DNA of 64,000 nt from Udeniomyces pyricola. Its lineage: Eukaryota; Basidiomycota; Tremellomycetes; Cystofilobasidiales; Mrakiaceae. The DNA lies in NCBI GenBank assembly GCA_039545295.1, contig BCIK01000011.1, positions 724,853-788,852 of the forward strand, in the 5' to 3' direction. A program made the position numbers and the translations under genes. Of the stretch, positions 20,801-32,356 are shown piece by piece. Within the stretch, counting starts at the first letter, position 1. Every line of letters begins with the position of its first letter. The notes below the pieces were generated by a model. It searched no databases. It saw nothing but the letters and a program-made list of their open reading frames with translations, and had not been told where the DNA came from.

Positions 20801-21630
20801 GCGACCTCTTCGTTTGACAATGAGGCGACGACAGGATTCTCCGAGGAGGACGTGTCGACGTCAATGACGGAAGTCAAGTCGGCAGGCAGAGAAGCTAAAT
20901 CGACCAGTTCGGGGTCGTTGGCTGCAGTAGGCGATGTAGATGCTTCTGGATCAGGAAGAAACGGCTCTTCGTCCGCGTCGTCTTCAATGGAAGGGAAGAG
21001 TGTCGAAGCAGATGGCGGGTGGACAGCATCAACAGAAGGAGAAGACGTATGAGCTGATGTCACATCCTCCTTTGGCCCATCTCCAGCAACAACCGGAGTT
21101 GACGTTGGCGACCTGTACGCGAGGATTGACACGAAATCAGTCTCTATATGCATTTCGTTTCGGCCTTGGTCTTGGACGCGACTGGGATGAACGACTTTAC
21201 TTTTGGGCATCTTTTTCACGCGCTTGATCGTCTGGAGCGACGGGGGTCGCTGATGATAGAGGAGCTGATTTAGGGGCGTCCTGGGGAAGCTCATCCTCTG
21301 CTGGGTCTTGGATGTCGAGCGACGCCCTCGAAGACGGACTCGGACTGATGGTCGTGGACGCCGAGATGGCAGATGCCGTAGATTTCTTGTTGGCAGCTTT
21401 GGATTTCTTGGCTTGGTTCTTTTTGAGCTGTGGAGAGAGGACGATCGAGAGGTGGAACAAGGAGAGAGTAAGGCGCGCAGAGAAAAGAGCGAGATGAAAG
21501 GAGTGAGATGACAGATCGTACGAAAGGAGTGCGAGACAGAAGAGGGTAAGATGAGATGAGCACCAACCAGGGCTTTCGCACGGGCGACTCGAGCGGCCTT
21601 GTCCTCGGCGTCCTGAGTGGCATCGGCCAT
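17885..21630 (-). CDS. Golgin-like long coiled-coil protein
   Basis: Starts MADATQDAEDKAARVARAKA at 21630 and runs through about five exons to 17885, roughly 1,000 residues. A basic N-terminus (LKKNQAKKSKAANKKSTAS) is followed by an acidic Ser/Pro-rich disordered part. Continuous heptad-type coiled coil follows across three exons (ARIEVLEQERRDLQAGSE, TLESHVSTLQTELSSTQAEL, LEGEVERLKEEVARLEGE). The C-terminal 200 residues are Ser-rich with a Gln run and HARNVSLSMLKARM. The last residues are REGIIWCKCCEGDLIVI, a Cys-containing hydrophobic end. The design (basic head, long rod, short conserved tail) suits a tether or golgin such as Imh1/Rud3-type proteins, but no GRIP or GRAB domain is clear. Function is inferred only from architecture. 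Introns contain C-rich tracts (near 19180). Confidence 0.65.
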
Positions 21631-22130
21631 GGTGATAGGCTAGCTGAGAATAGGGGGGAAGGTGAAGCGATCTGGTAGCGCGTAAGCAGGACGAATGTTG
21701 GAAGCAACTCTAGCAACAGTGGCAACAGGCCGGTTGGGTTGACCGTGGTACCACAATACGCGGTTAACGGTTGGCAAGATCGTCAACGTTAGTAGCCTAG
21801 GCAGGTGTAGATCATCAGGATATTTCCCACATATTTGCATAAAATGATCCTCCCCCATCCCCCTCATCATGACACTCCTTCTGTATGTTCTCGTTCCACG
21901 ATGCTCATACACCATTTGTTGGACCTGGTCGCAAGTGCTGCTGACATCTGCTGGTCAACATAATGTTGACACATCGAGGTGACATATATAAATGCTTGGA
22001 CCGATCACACCTGATGCTAGCTTAACTAGTCGACACAGTAATACATGTCCTGGCTGGCCGACGTGTCGACGTTCGACTGCGTTGACTTTCTTTGGACCTG
22101 GCAACCGTGACCCCATCGATACAGCAGGCC
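21631..22130. promoter_or_regulatory. Divergent promoter, golgin-like and ALG3 genes
   Basis: 500 bp between two divergent ATGs. No repeat or recognisable motif. Base composition is unremarkable, and it should contain both promoters. Confidence 0.5.
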
Positions 22131-24714
22131 ATGGGTTCATCCTCGCCACCCTCTCATCCTTCCCAACGTTCTCGCACTCCGTCTCCAACCCATGTCTCTC
22201 CTCGTCGGTCGCGTGCCAGCCGTGTCGTCCTGTTGCAACGCCTTCGAGCCCTACTCGTCGCACCACGCTTCTTTTGGCCCGTCGCGTCCACCATATGGCT
22301 CGGCGAGCTAGTTTTGGGCTTAGCCATCATTCGCTTTGTTCCTTGTGAGTCAGACCTGCAAGACTTACTCTCAATGAGTTCTTGTAGAGCCATTGACGTA
22401 TGACAGGACAGCGATCGAAACAGTCTTGCCGGGAAGGTTGCAATGAGATCTCGGACGTGTTGCCTTTCTCTCATCTTTTTCACCACCACCTGTCTCGTAA
22501 CATCAATTGACACGGTTTGTACAACTTACCTTGCATACCAGATACTGAAATCGACTACCAAGCCTATATGGAGCAAGTCCAGGGTTTCCTCGCCGGCGAA
22601 AGGGATTATTCCAAGCTCGAAGGGGGGACCGGACCGCTAGTGTACGTGTGATGATAGGCATGTCGGTTAGGATAACCTCCAAGTCTATGAATCTGGCACT
22701 GATCTGGCTTAGAGAGGAGTAGTAGAATACGTGTTCTTCGTTCGCGTGGATTGAAGCCAACTCTTACTTGTCTTGTCCTTCAACAAAATCCACCAGGTAC
22801 CCGGCGCTCCATCTCTACATCTTCACTTTCCTCTCCAAGCTCCCCTCATCTCTACCTAAGACACCACTTCTCTCCCTCATCTTCCCTTCCAAAACCCTTC
22901 CCCCACACCTTCTTCCTCAACTTGTCTTTCTCGCGCTTTACCTTTTCCAACTCCTCGTGACCGCGTCGATCTACCGCCAATCCGGCATCCCGCAGTACTG
23001 GCTTGTCCTCCTCGGTCTCGGCAAGCGAGCTAAGAGCATCTACATGCTTAGGCTATTTGGGGATTGTTGGGCGATAGCTTTCTTGTGGGTAGCAGTGGGG
23101 TTGATGATGAAGGGTAGGTGGAGATGGGGCAGTACAGGATTTAGGTACGCATTTCGATCCCCCCCCCCCCTCGTCCTTTCTCTTTGGATACAATTCCAGT
23201 TGGTCTGATCAAGGCCAACATCCGGCCCTCATGAGCGCATTCATGTTCTCACATGTGTCTGTTGGTTTATGTGGTGGTCATGACATGTCCTCAATTTCGA
23301 TGCTACAGTCTTGCCCTAGGAGTCAAGATGAATATCCTGCTTTTCCTTCCGGGTCTACTCGTCGTTTGGTGGAAAGCCCTAGGTCCCCGGGAGTCGGTCC
23401 TGAACCTCGGTCTCATCTTACTTGTCCAGGTAAGCAGTATAGCACAGGAAAGGCGAGATCAAAGCAGGATATAGACGGTGTCAGCTTTGATTCCTGTTCA
23501 GGCCCTCTTGTTCCTTGTGCCCAAGGCTTCGTACGCGTCGTCTTCGCAGTTGGTCATCAAAATAACTCAGCTCTAATTCCACTTCCTCGTTTCCTCTTGT
23601 TTTTCCTTTTTCTTTTTACTCTCGAAAGCTTCTCCTTCCTCTCCCCTTCCTGTTCTCTCCCCATTCTCCCACCGTCTACTTTACGTCCGCCTTTGATCTC
23701 TCTCGCTCGTTCCTCTACATCTGGACTGTTAACTGGCGGTTCCTCTCGCCCGAAACGTTCCTTTCGCCGACGTTTCACCAGGCGCTTGTCGCGGGTCAAA
23801 TGGGAGTCCTGGCGGTGTTTGGATGGAGATGGTGCTGGAGTGAGCAAGGGGGTGTGTTGGGGGTGGTGGTACGGGGGCTAAGAGGGGCATGGACGGGCCA
23901 TGGGAGGGAAACGAGCGAGAATGAGGATGAGGTGAGCATCGACGAGGAGAGATTCGCCATTAATGGGAGAAGCATGAGCCAAAGGGGTGAGTCGTCATTC
24001 CAAGACAGAACCATTTTGTTTCTCCTTCGATCTTCCAACAATCAACGATCCCCACCCCCCCTCCCCCCTCACCTTTCTCCTCTAAAGCTAATCCTTACCT
24101 TCTTTCGTGTATCATGGTAGAAATCCCTGCGATATTGTTCACATCGAACCTAGTGGGCCTCATCTTTGCACGCTCGCTGCACTACCAATTCCAAGCGTGG
24201 TACTTCCATTCCGTCCCGTTCCTTCTCGCTCTCGCCTCGCGTTACCCGCTCAGTCTTCGGTAAGATCTTCGTTTCGCTCGTAACCGGCCTTGAGATGGAG
24301 AATCCAACAATCAAGGAGGTGGATACAGAGAGAGAGAGGTCGAATATACTCTGACCATTTTACCCTCCTGCTCTTTGTCCAAACGTTCTCAATTCTCCCT
24401 TCACCCCTCTCCCTTCTCTTCCTCCCTCTTCTGTATTTCCCAACACGCTCCTTCTCTATCACCTCGAACCTGCTCATTGCAGTCTGCTCATCTTCATTCT
24501 CATCGAAAACGGGTGGTCGACATACCCATCAACGACGCTCTCGTCGCTCCTGCTTCTGGCCGCCAACGTCACGCTGCTCCTAGGTGTCTGGCTAGGGGAC
24601 GCAGAAGGAAGGCACGGTGGAAGAGGACTCATCCCACGACGACGGCGAGGAGGACGAAGTAAAATGAATCAGGTTGAGGGTTTGCGTATGAGAGGAGTTG
24701 GGAGAAAGGAGTAA
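22131..24714 (+). CDS. ALG3: Dol-P-Man:Man5GlcNAc2-PP-dolichol alpha-1,3-mannosyltransferase
   Basis: ER-membrane enzyme that adds the sixth mannose, the first on the lumenal side, to the N-glycan precursor, using dolichyl-phosphate mannose. The cytosolic N-terminus ([15 protein letters not shown] at 22131) leads to a first membrane segment and the lumenal signature loop [36 protein letters not shown], in which the acidic EID is the conserved catalytic-loop motif. Further exons give [31 protein letters not shown], and [24 protein letters not shown] sequence in the exon near 23690-23930. The rest are [20 protein letters not shown] and a basic, retention-like C-terminal tail ending at 24714. 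About eight exons. Several introns have poly-C or T tracts (12 C near 23161-23172). Confidence 0.88.
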
Positions 24715-25075
24715 AAAAAACCATTAGGGAGAGCCAATGGGTCTTGATAAGAAAGGAAATATGTAAAGTGGAGTGGCAATGAAAATGCCTTTGGTTTTGG
24801 TTTTGTTTTGTTTGTGTGGACGATCACGAGAATGGGAGCCGATTTCTCTGAGGTCTACGAAATTTTGGAGGACGCATGACTGTCTTTGCAGTTGGCGTTT
24901 CGTCGTTGGCAATCACCGGGAAAACCAGTGATATACTCGTATCAACTCAATTGAACCATCTTCAAATTCTTGCTTCGTCCTTGATGACACAACAAGCCGG
25001 TTGACTCGCTTTATGTTCATCAATTACAGAAGGAAAGAAGAAAACCAGAGGACAAATCTGATCATCTGATCGCTC
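24715..25075. other. Convergent 3' region
   Basis: About 360 bp between the ends of ALG3 and the NUDCD1-like gene. It holds a TTTTGGTTTTGTTTTG stretch near 24792. No gene is seen. Confidence 0.55.
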
Positions 25076-27547
25076 TCAAATCAACCCCCTAGTCACAATC
25101 AACCCTTTCTCACACAACCCCACCAAAACCTTCTCTTCCTCCCCTTTAGAACCCTTCACTACCACACCTTTCACCCCCAACAACGCGCCTTGATCTTCCT
25201 CTCCTCCAAACTTCAGGACCCCACTGGGAGCGGTGAGTCCTCCCTGGGCATCGTAGTATACGAAGCAATCGCCTCCGGATGAGATGTCCGCGTTGGAGGG
25301 CGTCGAGAACGCCAGCACGGCCGCGGGCGGAGAGGAACCCCCGAGCGAAGCCGCCGAAGGGTAAGGAGAACCAGCGACGGTGTGGAGGATGAATTTGGTA
25401 TCGCGTTTGGAAGAGAGAACGAAAGAGAGAGCCGGGAAGGTTTTGAGATGGGTAAAAGGGGAAGGGGTGGACATGCTCGTGGGAGGCTGGAAGAGGAGAG
25501 CGTCGACCTGGAACGTGAGATGAGATGCAAAATATGGATTAGTTCCAGCCCAGAAGAAAAAAAAAAAGGGATTAGCGAAGGGGTCATGTGTTATTAATTA
25601 CGACCGTGATGAGATATCAAGGACGATGGAGCAAGAATCTGATGCAACGTACGGATTGCTTGATTAACACTGCAGGTAGAGTTTCCCCTGCTCCCAAGCT
25701 GTTTCCACCACTCATCCGAGCTCCTCTACTCCAACCGAGAGCTCCTCCAACCCACACTTCGCTTCCTCCCATCGCTCTGACCCGAACGTGTGGAAGCTGG
25801 TCTTGAGCCTGATCCATATCGTCTTGTACATCGACGACGGTCCATCGAATCTCCTTACTTCCTTCATTCCCACTTCCAGCACCCCCTTCTTCCTCTGCCT
25901 CTTCCGCAATCTCATCGATATCCATCTCGTCCCTCAGCAGCGAAGAGATCCCTCCCGGAAGCGTCACACCATCCTGAGCGCCCCCTGCCGGCGCGTCCGC
26001 CGAGAACTTGAGAAGATTCTCCGCGATCGCCGCACGCGTCTCATCAGATAACGTCTCGGCCACATCGGGATAGCCTAGCGAAGCGACGCCGATTGACGAT
26101 GAATCGGATGACGTCGCCACCGAGGGAGGTTCGGACGAAGCCGACATGAACGCGCTGGGTAGGAAGAGGTGGGTCCATCGGGTTTGGGCGTTGATCTTTT
26201 CGAGCTCAAAGGTGAGTTCCGACGAATGGGGATCGTATGTCCATGTTGATTCGTCGGATCGGATGGTGTCCCACATGCGTCGGGGCGTTTCAAATCCTAG
26301 CGCAGGCTCGCCTGATATGGCCAGCGAGATTGTCTTGGGCAGGATCGAGACTGACAAAGACGATTTGGAAGTGGAGGCAGGAAGGGTTACAGTGAGGGTC
26401 AAGGTGGTCGAATCCTGAGTCCATCGCAGAGGAAGTTGCGCCAAGTGCTTTGGAACGAGCTCGATCGGTTGGGATAGAGTTGAGGAAGTGGTCGAGGATG
26501 GGTCAGGCCGGTAAGTGCATGACGAGCCGAAGAGAAACTGGCCGTTGGAGTACTGAGTGTATGTCGGAACATCGGATCCTTGAATCGTCCATCGAATCTC
26601 GAGTCGTCGAATTGAGTCAGTGGCAACTGAAGAAGAAGTGGCATCGACCTTGGTCGAAGACGCGTCCTCAGCGCGTTCATCAGCACCTTCTCCTTCCTCT
26701 TCTCCCTCCATCTCTTCAACGTTCAACCCTTCACTCCAGTCCTCTGCAACAACAACACAGAGAACTTCGAAGCCTTCTTCCTTGCCGCATTTCCCCCCTT
26801 GAGCTTCTCCCCTGATGACGGCACTAACGATGGCCGTTCGTCCATCCTTGCCGACCCATTCGACGCGGAACGGGCGGAGGTTGCCATTGGAATCGAGCAG
26901 CTCATGAGCCGGACCGAGCTTGCCACTCAAAGCTGTTGAAGAGGGAGTGATGAGCGTAGGATAGAGACGGCCGTAGCCATCTGAGACGAAGTAGGTTGTA
27001 GGAGAGGAGGCGTGGACGGAAGGGTATTCGGGTGGAGGCGAAGCCGAGTTGGTCGCAGATGGGAGAGGCTGAGGAAGTTGACAGATTTGAGAATAGACGG
27101 GTGTAAAAGTCTGTTGAATCGGATCCATGGTGTGAAAGGAGCAGTAGGTCAGACATCGGTGGTATTGAACACCCGAAACAGAAGGTGCGTCAAGGAGAAG
27201 AGAAAGCTGCGAAGCGTCGCGGTCCACGCTCTGTCCGAAGTTGATTAGTTTGAGACTTTTGGAGTTCTCACCTGTTCATCAAGTCTTGCACCCCAAGCAG
27301 TCCAGTTCTCATCGACCCAGCCTAGCCAGCCACCCCACCCGGCGGCAAGATGATCGTGCCGAATGCGGGCTTGGACTTCGCGAAAGGAGAGAGTCGTTCC
27401 AAGATGGACGCGACCTTGAGTGACGGAGGCAGCCGGATGGGGGAAAGCGTGGAAGGTGGATTGAAGGTTGGGAAGGGTGGCGAGCTTGTAGGTTTCGAAT
27501 TTGGGGTTGGAATGAGTCTTGTTGACAGGGAAGGCAGCGGACGACAT
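25076..27547 (-). CDS. NUDCD1-like protein with CS (p23/NudC) domain
   Basis: Three exons from MSSAAFPVNKTHSNPKFETY at 27547 to 25076, about 750 residues. The N-terminal half has beta-propeller-like segments (YFVSDGYGRLYPTLI, RVEWVGKDGRTAIVSAVIRG). A CS domain follows at roughly residues 370-470: LPLRWTQDSTTLTLTVTLPA, LPKTISLAISGEP, and STWTYDPHSSELTFELEK ending WTHLF. The C-terminal part (DDMDQAQDQLPHVRVRAM, FILHTVAGSPYPSAAS, GDCFVYYDAQGGL) is again propeller-like. The order propeller, CS, propeller matches human NUDCD1 (CML66), an Hsp90-co-chaperone-type NudC family member linked there to COPI. It lies convergent to ALG3 and divergent from the SET-domain gene with only about 280 bp between starts. 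Confidence 0.82.
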
Positions 27548-27824
27548 GTGGGGTGGATGGGCCGAGACTGTGTAACAATTCGTATGGTTGGTCGGAAGGA
27601 AGCTTGTGATTGTTGGATTGTTGAATAATACGCCCGATATGCGACGTCAGCTTGTGGTGATGGTACGTGCGCTCTGATGTACATCATCACCGTCATCATC
27701 ACGCAGTCAGTCGTGGCGTCAAATTTGCTTTTCGCTCCTTGCGTCGTATCCTGATTCACTTTAACATTCTCTCATTATCCTTCATTTGAAGCAACTCTAC
27801 AAAGCCTACGATTGCATTCAATCA
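27548..27824. promoter_or_regulatory. Compact divergent promoter, NUDCD1-like and SET genes
   Basis: 277 bp between two divergent ATGs. It is presumed to drive both genes. A CATCATCACCGTCATCATCAC stretch is the only notable sequence. Confidence 0.5.
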
Positions 27825-29184
27825 ATGACCTCGGATCTTTCCCTCCCGGACGGCTTGAAAAGATCACTCCCGATCCCACTCGAAATCCCGGCCAAAGGCC
27901 CTCACGCTGACCTTCTTTTTCGCACTTGGACCCTTGTTCGTTTGTATAATCTACGCTGCCGGTGCTCATCAGTTTGAGCTGCAACTGACTTGGGTAGTTG
28001 ACCTTGCCTTGATGGCCCACGCTTTTCTATTTGCTGCAGTACGTTGAGGATCTTTGCGGGCCGACCGGAGAAGCGCTTGACGAGGCGCCATCGTCCGCCG
28101 GTCGCGACAATTCCTCTGATGACAGTCACGATTCCGATAGCATCGATAGTCAATGGGATGGGGGACTCTCCAGCGGGTGCTCGTGCATTGGTCTTGGCCA
28201 AACGTGTGGTCTTGAAGCGGAAGTTCGATGCGAATGCATCGGCAATTTTGTTGGTCCAATGTTCCATCTCAGTCATGCCAATCAACTCGATTACTGACGA
28301 TTGAAACTTTAACACGGTACTTCTGTAGGGTAAGTCACTTGGACAGATTTCACTGTCAGACGCATGCGTGGGGTGGTATACTAGATGACTCGCTGACGCT
28401 TTCGACCGCGGTCATCATCAGGTCACTTTTTCCTACCTCCAAGATCTGATGGATCAGGTCTACCAGTGCTCTCACCCAATTACCCTCCTCATATTCCCCT
28501 CACTATCTGCACTCCTTCTTGCTCATGTTCCTCAACCTGCCTCCACCGCCTTCCACTTCCCTCGATGACCCCTCCACCTTTAATCCTTCGTCTTTGCCCC
28601 AACATTGACTCTTTCGGGCTCTTTGCGACGACATCGATCGTCAGAGGCACATTCATCTGTACTTATGCAGGAGAGGTCATCGACGATGCAGAGTGTGAGA
28701 GGAGGTGGACGAATTATCGAGGGGACATGAACTATATCTTTTGTCTCAGGCTCAAGGATAGTCATGGTCAAGGCAAACGGATCAACATCGACCCGACTCG
28801 GCTTGGAGGAATCGGGTTAGTATGAAGATTCCTTTTTTTCTTTACTTTCGGATCACGCAATTATTTTCTCCTTGGATACATAACTGATAGCTTAGACAAT
28901 CCTTCTTCCTTAGTCGGTTCCTCAATCACTCGCACGCTCCCAACATCAGTCCTCTCCCGATTTTTGGGGTCCCGACTCACCAAACAACCCCCCGGATCGC
29001 GTTCTTTGCTGACCGAGATATCTCAGGGGGCGAGGAGCTCGTCTGGGACTATGGTGATGGAAGGCATAATGACTCCAGCTGTGTGGATGGGGGCCTAGAC
29101 GATCGTGGTGGGGTCGTGCAGCGGACGGTCTGTAAATGTGGAGGCGAAGGGTGTGATGGGTGGATGCCATATCAGATAGTGTGA
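27825..29184 (+). CDS. Clr4/DIM-5-like SET-domain histone H3K9 methyltransferase
   Basis: Predicted nuclear lysine methyltransferase with pre-SET, SET and post-SET in order. The first exon starts MTSDLSLPDGLKRSLPIPLE at 27825. The next (from about 28040) has an acidic linker and the first pre-SET cysteines, GCSCIGLGQTCGLEAEVRCE, like the Clr4 triangular zinc cluster. The cluster continues as TPSCSCSSTCLHR. SET motifs: FGLFATTSIVRGTFICTYAG (then EVI), RFLNHSHAPN and GGEELVWDYGDG. Post-SET: TVCKCGGEGCDGWMP, ending at 29184. The usual NHSC is NHSH here, so the fourth post-SET zinc ligand would be His. No chromodomain is present, as in DIM-5. About 350 residues. It points to heterochromatin-type H3K9 methylation; substrate is inferred from family only. 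Confidence 0.83.
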
Positions 29185-29549
29185 TTGTCAGTATGACTAG
29201 ATACACTTTACAGCATTCGACGGTAACTGGTAGGGCTACTTTCCAGTGAGGCAAAAAGGAAAGTTGAAAGTTTATCTCTGACACAACTGCTTTTGATGAG
29301 GGAGCGTTGGGTCGCTTGCTGGGTCATGCTGCCATTGATCGTCGTTAATTGATCAATCCGAAGATTGAAGACTGCGCTGGCGTCGAACGTTGACTGGGTG
29401 CCGGAAATAGCCGAATGCGGACTCTATCCGATTCGGGCGTTCCAATCCATGCCCAGTGTTCAGGACGACAGCGTTTCGCTGTGCTTAGTTGAGCATGCCT
29501 TGCTCCCGAATCCATCGCATCAAATTCGTCTCTACATCACCCAGTCAAC
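29185..29549. promoter_or_regulatory. Spacer and promoter of methylisocitrate lyase
   Basis: 365 bp between tandem plus-strand genes. It should hold the SET-gene 3' end and the next promoter. No motif was recognised. Confidence 0.5.
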
Positions 29550-32173
29550 ATGCTCAGATCTCTCATACCTACATCTGCTTACCAACTCTCCAGGTCTCAG
29601 CCCTTGCTTCGTCGCTCCATGGCCTCATCTCCAACCACCAGTCTCGCCGGCGCCACGACCACACTCGATGCGTTTGCCTCTCGGTGTGAGGCCCTCGCAT
29701 CCTCTTGGCAAACCGACCCCCGGTGGAAAGATCTCAAGAGAAGATACACTCCCGAGGACGTTGCATCCAAGCAAGGTGAGGTAGTCGACCCTTCTTCACT
29801 GTAGTACATCTTGATGTCGCGAGCGTCTAACGACCTAGCAGCTAGCATCGGCTAATCGGCCCATGGTACCCAGGGTTCCCCGAAAGTCCTATCAGCCATC
29901 GTCGTTGCCCACCATGTTTTTCATGCTGATTAGATCTTCCCCTTTTATGACTTTCTGTCAGGCTCTCGCGTACTTGCTCCTCCCATTTCCAACGAGCCTG
30001 CCAAAAAGCTATGGTCGCTTCTGAAGGAGCGAGAAAGTCAGGGCCAGCCGGTTCATACGATGGGAGCCATTGATCCTGTTCAAGTTTGTCTTTTCTCTGT
30101 CTGGTTTCCCAATCAAGAAGATTCTTTGGAGATCTCTAACATTGATACCTCTTGTTGAATTCCCATAATCCCTTGCCATGATTGGCGACGTTGACTCACA
30201 TAGCTTACGCAGCAAGCTCGGGCCGGCCTTGAGGTGGTCTATGTATCCGGTTGGGCTTGCTCAAGGTACGGAACCCAGCGTTCCAAGATCTAAGAGTTGG
30301 CTGGCAGTTTATTAGAATTTCCTAATCTAATTTAAATCCTGGCTCTGGCAGTGTTTTGACCACGGGCAACAACGAGTTAGGTCCTGACCTGGCGTGAGTT
30401 CGGGCACACTGTCAGCTGAAGGCGGGTCTACTTCTCATCTTGTTCATGCCATCTGAGTGCTTTGCTTATGTCTTTTGTTTAGAGACTATCCCTATACGAC
30501 CGTCCCGAATCAAGTTCACCGGCGTGAGTGCACTCTTCACGGGCGAGAGATTCGTCATGCCTGAACGTGTAGCAGTTGAGCTCATTGATTTCTCGTTGAA
30601 TTCTTGGGACAGTCTGGCGAGCCCAAGACCTGCACGACCGCATACACTACGACGAGCTCGTGACGACCAAGAAACCTGACGGTATGCCACTTGATCACCT
30701 GAAGCGATGGTCTTGAACTGATGGTTCTGCGCTGACATTTTGGCTGTGACTGCAGAACCCGCCGTCGATTATCTCAGACCGATCATCGCGGATGGTGATG
30801 CCGGGTAAGAGACAAAGCTGTGATATCATCCCTTTCAATATGCATATCGATTGGCGCATCTGACGGTTGCTTCCATTCCGTGTGCTCTATAGGCATGGGG
30901 GAGTGTCCTCTGTCATGAAGCTTGCCAAACTTTTTGCCGAATCAGTACGTATATTTCACTCCCCCTTCGTCATGTCGGGTTCACACTGATACACACAGCC
31001 GCCGGAAAACTCATCGCCTTTTGAACATTCTCTAGGGTGCTGCTGGTGTGCATTTTGAAGATCAACTTCATGGCGCAAAAAAATGTGGACACCAAGCGTG
31101 AGTGGGCTCCTCACGCCTACCTAGCTGTCCTATAATCGTCACTCATTCACCACTTCGAATAACACATCTTGATATAGTGGTAAAGTCCTCGTCCCTACCT
31201 CGGACCATATCAACCGACTCATCGCTGCTCGTCTCCAATGGGATATCATGGGCGCAGAGAACATGTGCGTTACCCGTCAACTTTTCTAATCTTGATCGCT
31301 ACCCGTGATTGGATCCTGGGTGTGCCGTTGCTTCGTCGTTTAACGCATCCTATATAACACGTTCTGGGAAATCAGTCTCATTGCTAGGACCGATGCCGAG
31401 TCATCGCGCTTGCTCTCGTCCAACACCGACCCTCGAGAGTAAGTCCATCTCGACTGATTTCATCGCGTCTCGCCAGCTCGCTCCTCGTCTGACCTGAAAC
31501 CAAATGGCTCCTGCGATATGACCAGCCATGAAAGCATCCTCGGTACGGTATCGCCCACTTTGGAGTCGCTTCCAGAGCTCATCGCTCGTCTGACCGAGGA
31601 AGGCGCACCGACAGCCGACGTTGAAGCAGCGGAGGACGCTTACATTTCGCGAGGCGGAGGCCTTATCACGTTTAACCAAGGTCTGTTACCTATCCTCCTG
31701 GTTGTCAACAGTGCTGTGTTTGACAACTTGAGTGTGTGTATCTCAGCTCAACCGCGTGGCTCTGGTTCCATATCTCAGCCGTCGAGACCCACATCTCAAA
31801 GGTGTTCTCTCTCTCCAACTCTACTGCCTCAACCAGCCCTTCGGACCTCTACCAGAGGTTCCTGTCCCAAACCGAAAGCAAGGGTCATTCCGCTTCGCGT
31901 CAAATCTTACAAGAGCTTTTGGAGAAGGAGACGGGGATTTATGGTTCGAGCCAGACGGCACTCGTTTGGGACTGCGAGTCGGTCCGAACGAGTGAGGGCT
32001 TCTATCGAACAACGGGAGGGGTCGAGGTATGTCATCAATATTTTTCATTTGGTTTTCTTGCCTCGTTGGGGTTGTCATTGTTTTCTGGATTTGTGAACTT
32101 GACGCAGAGGTGGCTCATGGTTTGCGGACGGGTTGATCAACCTCTTTCTCATCATCTATTAACTGTTTCTCCT

Positions 32174-32218
<45 letters not shown>

Positions 32219-32318
32219 NNNNNNNNNNNNNNNNNNNNNNNNNNNNNNNNNNNNNNNNNNNNNNNNNNNNNNNNNNNNNNNNNNNNNNNNNNNNNNNNNN
32301 NNNNNNNNNNNNNNNNNN

Positions 32319-32356
<38 letters not shown>

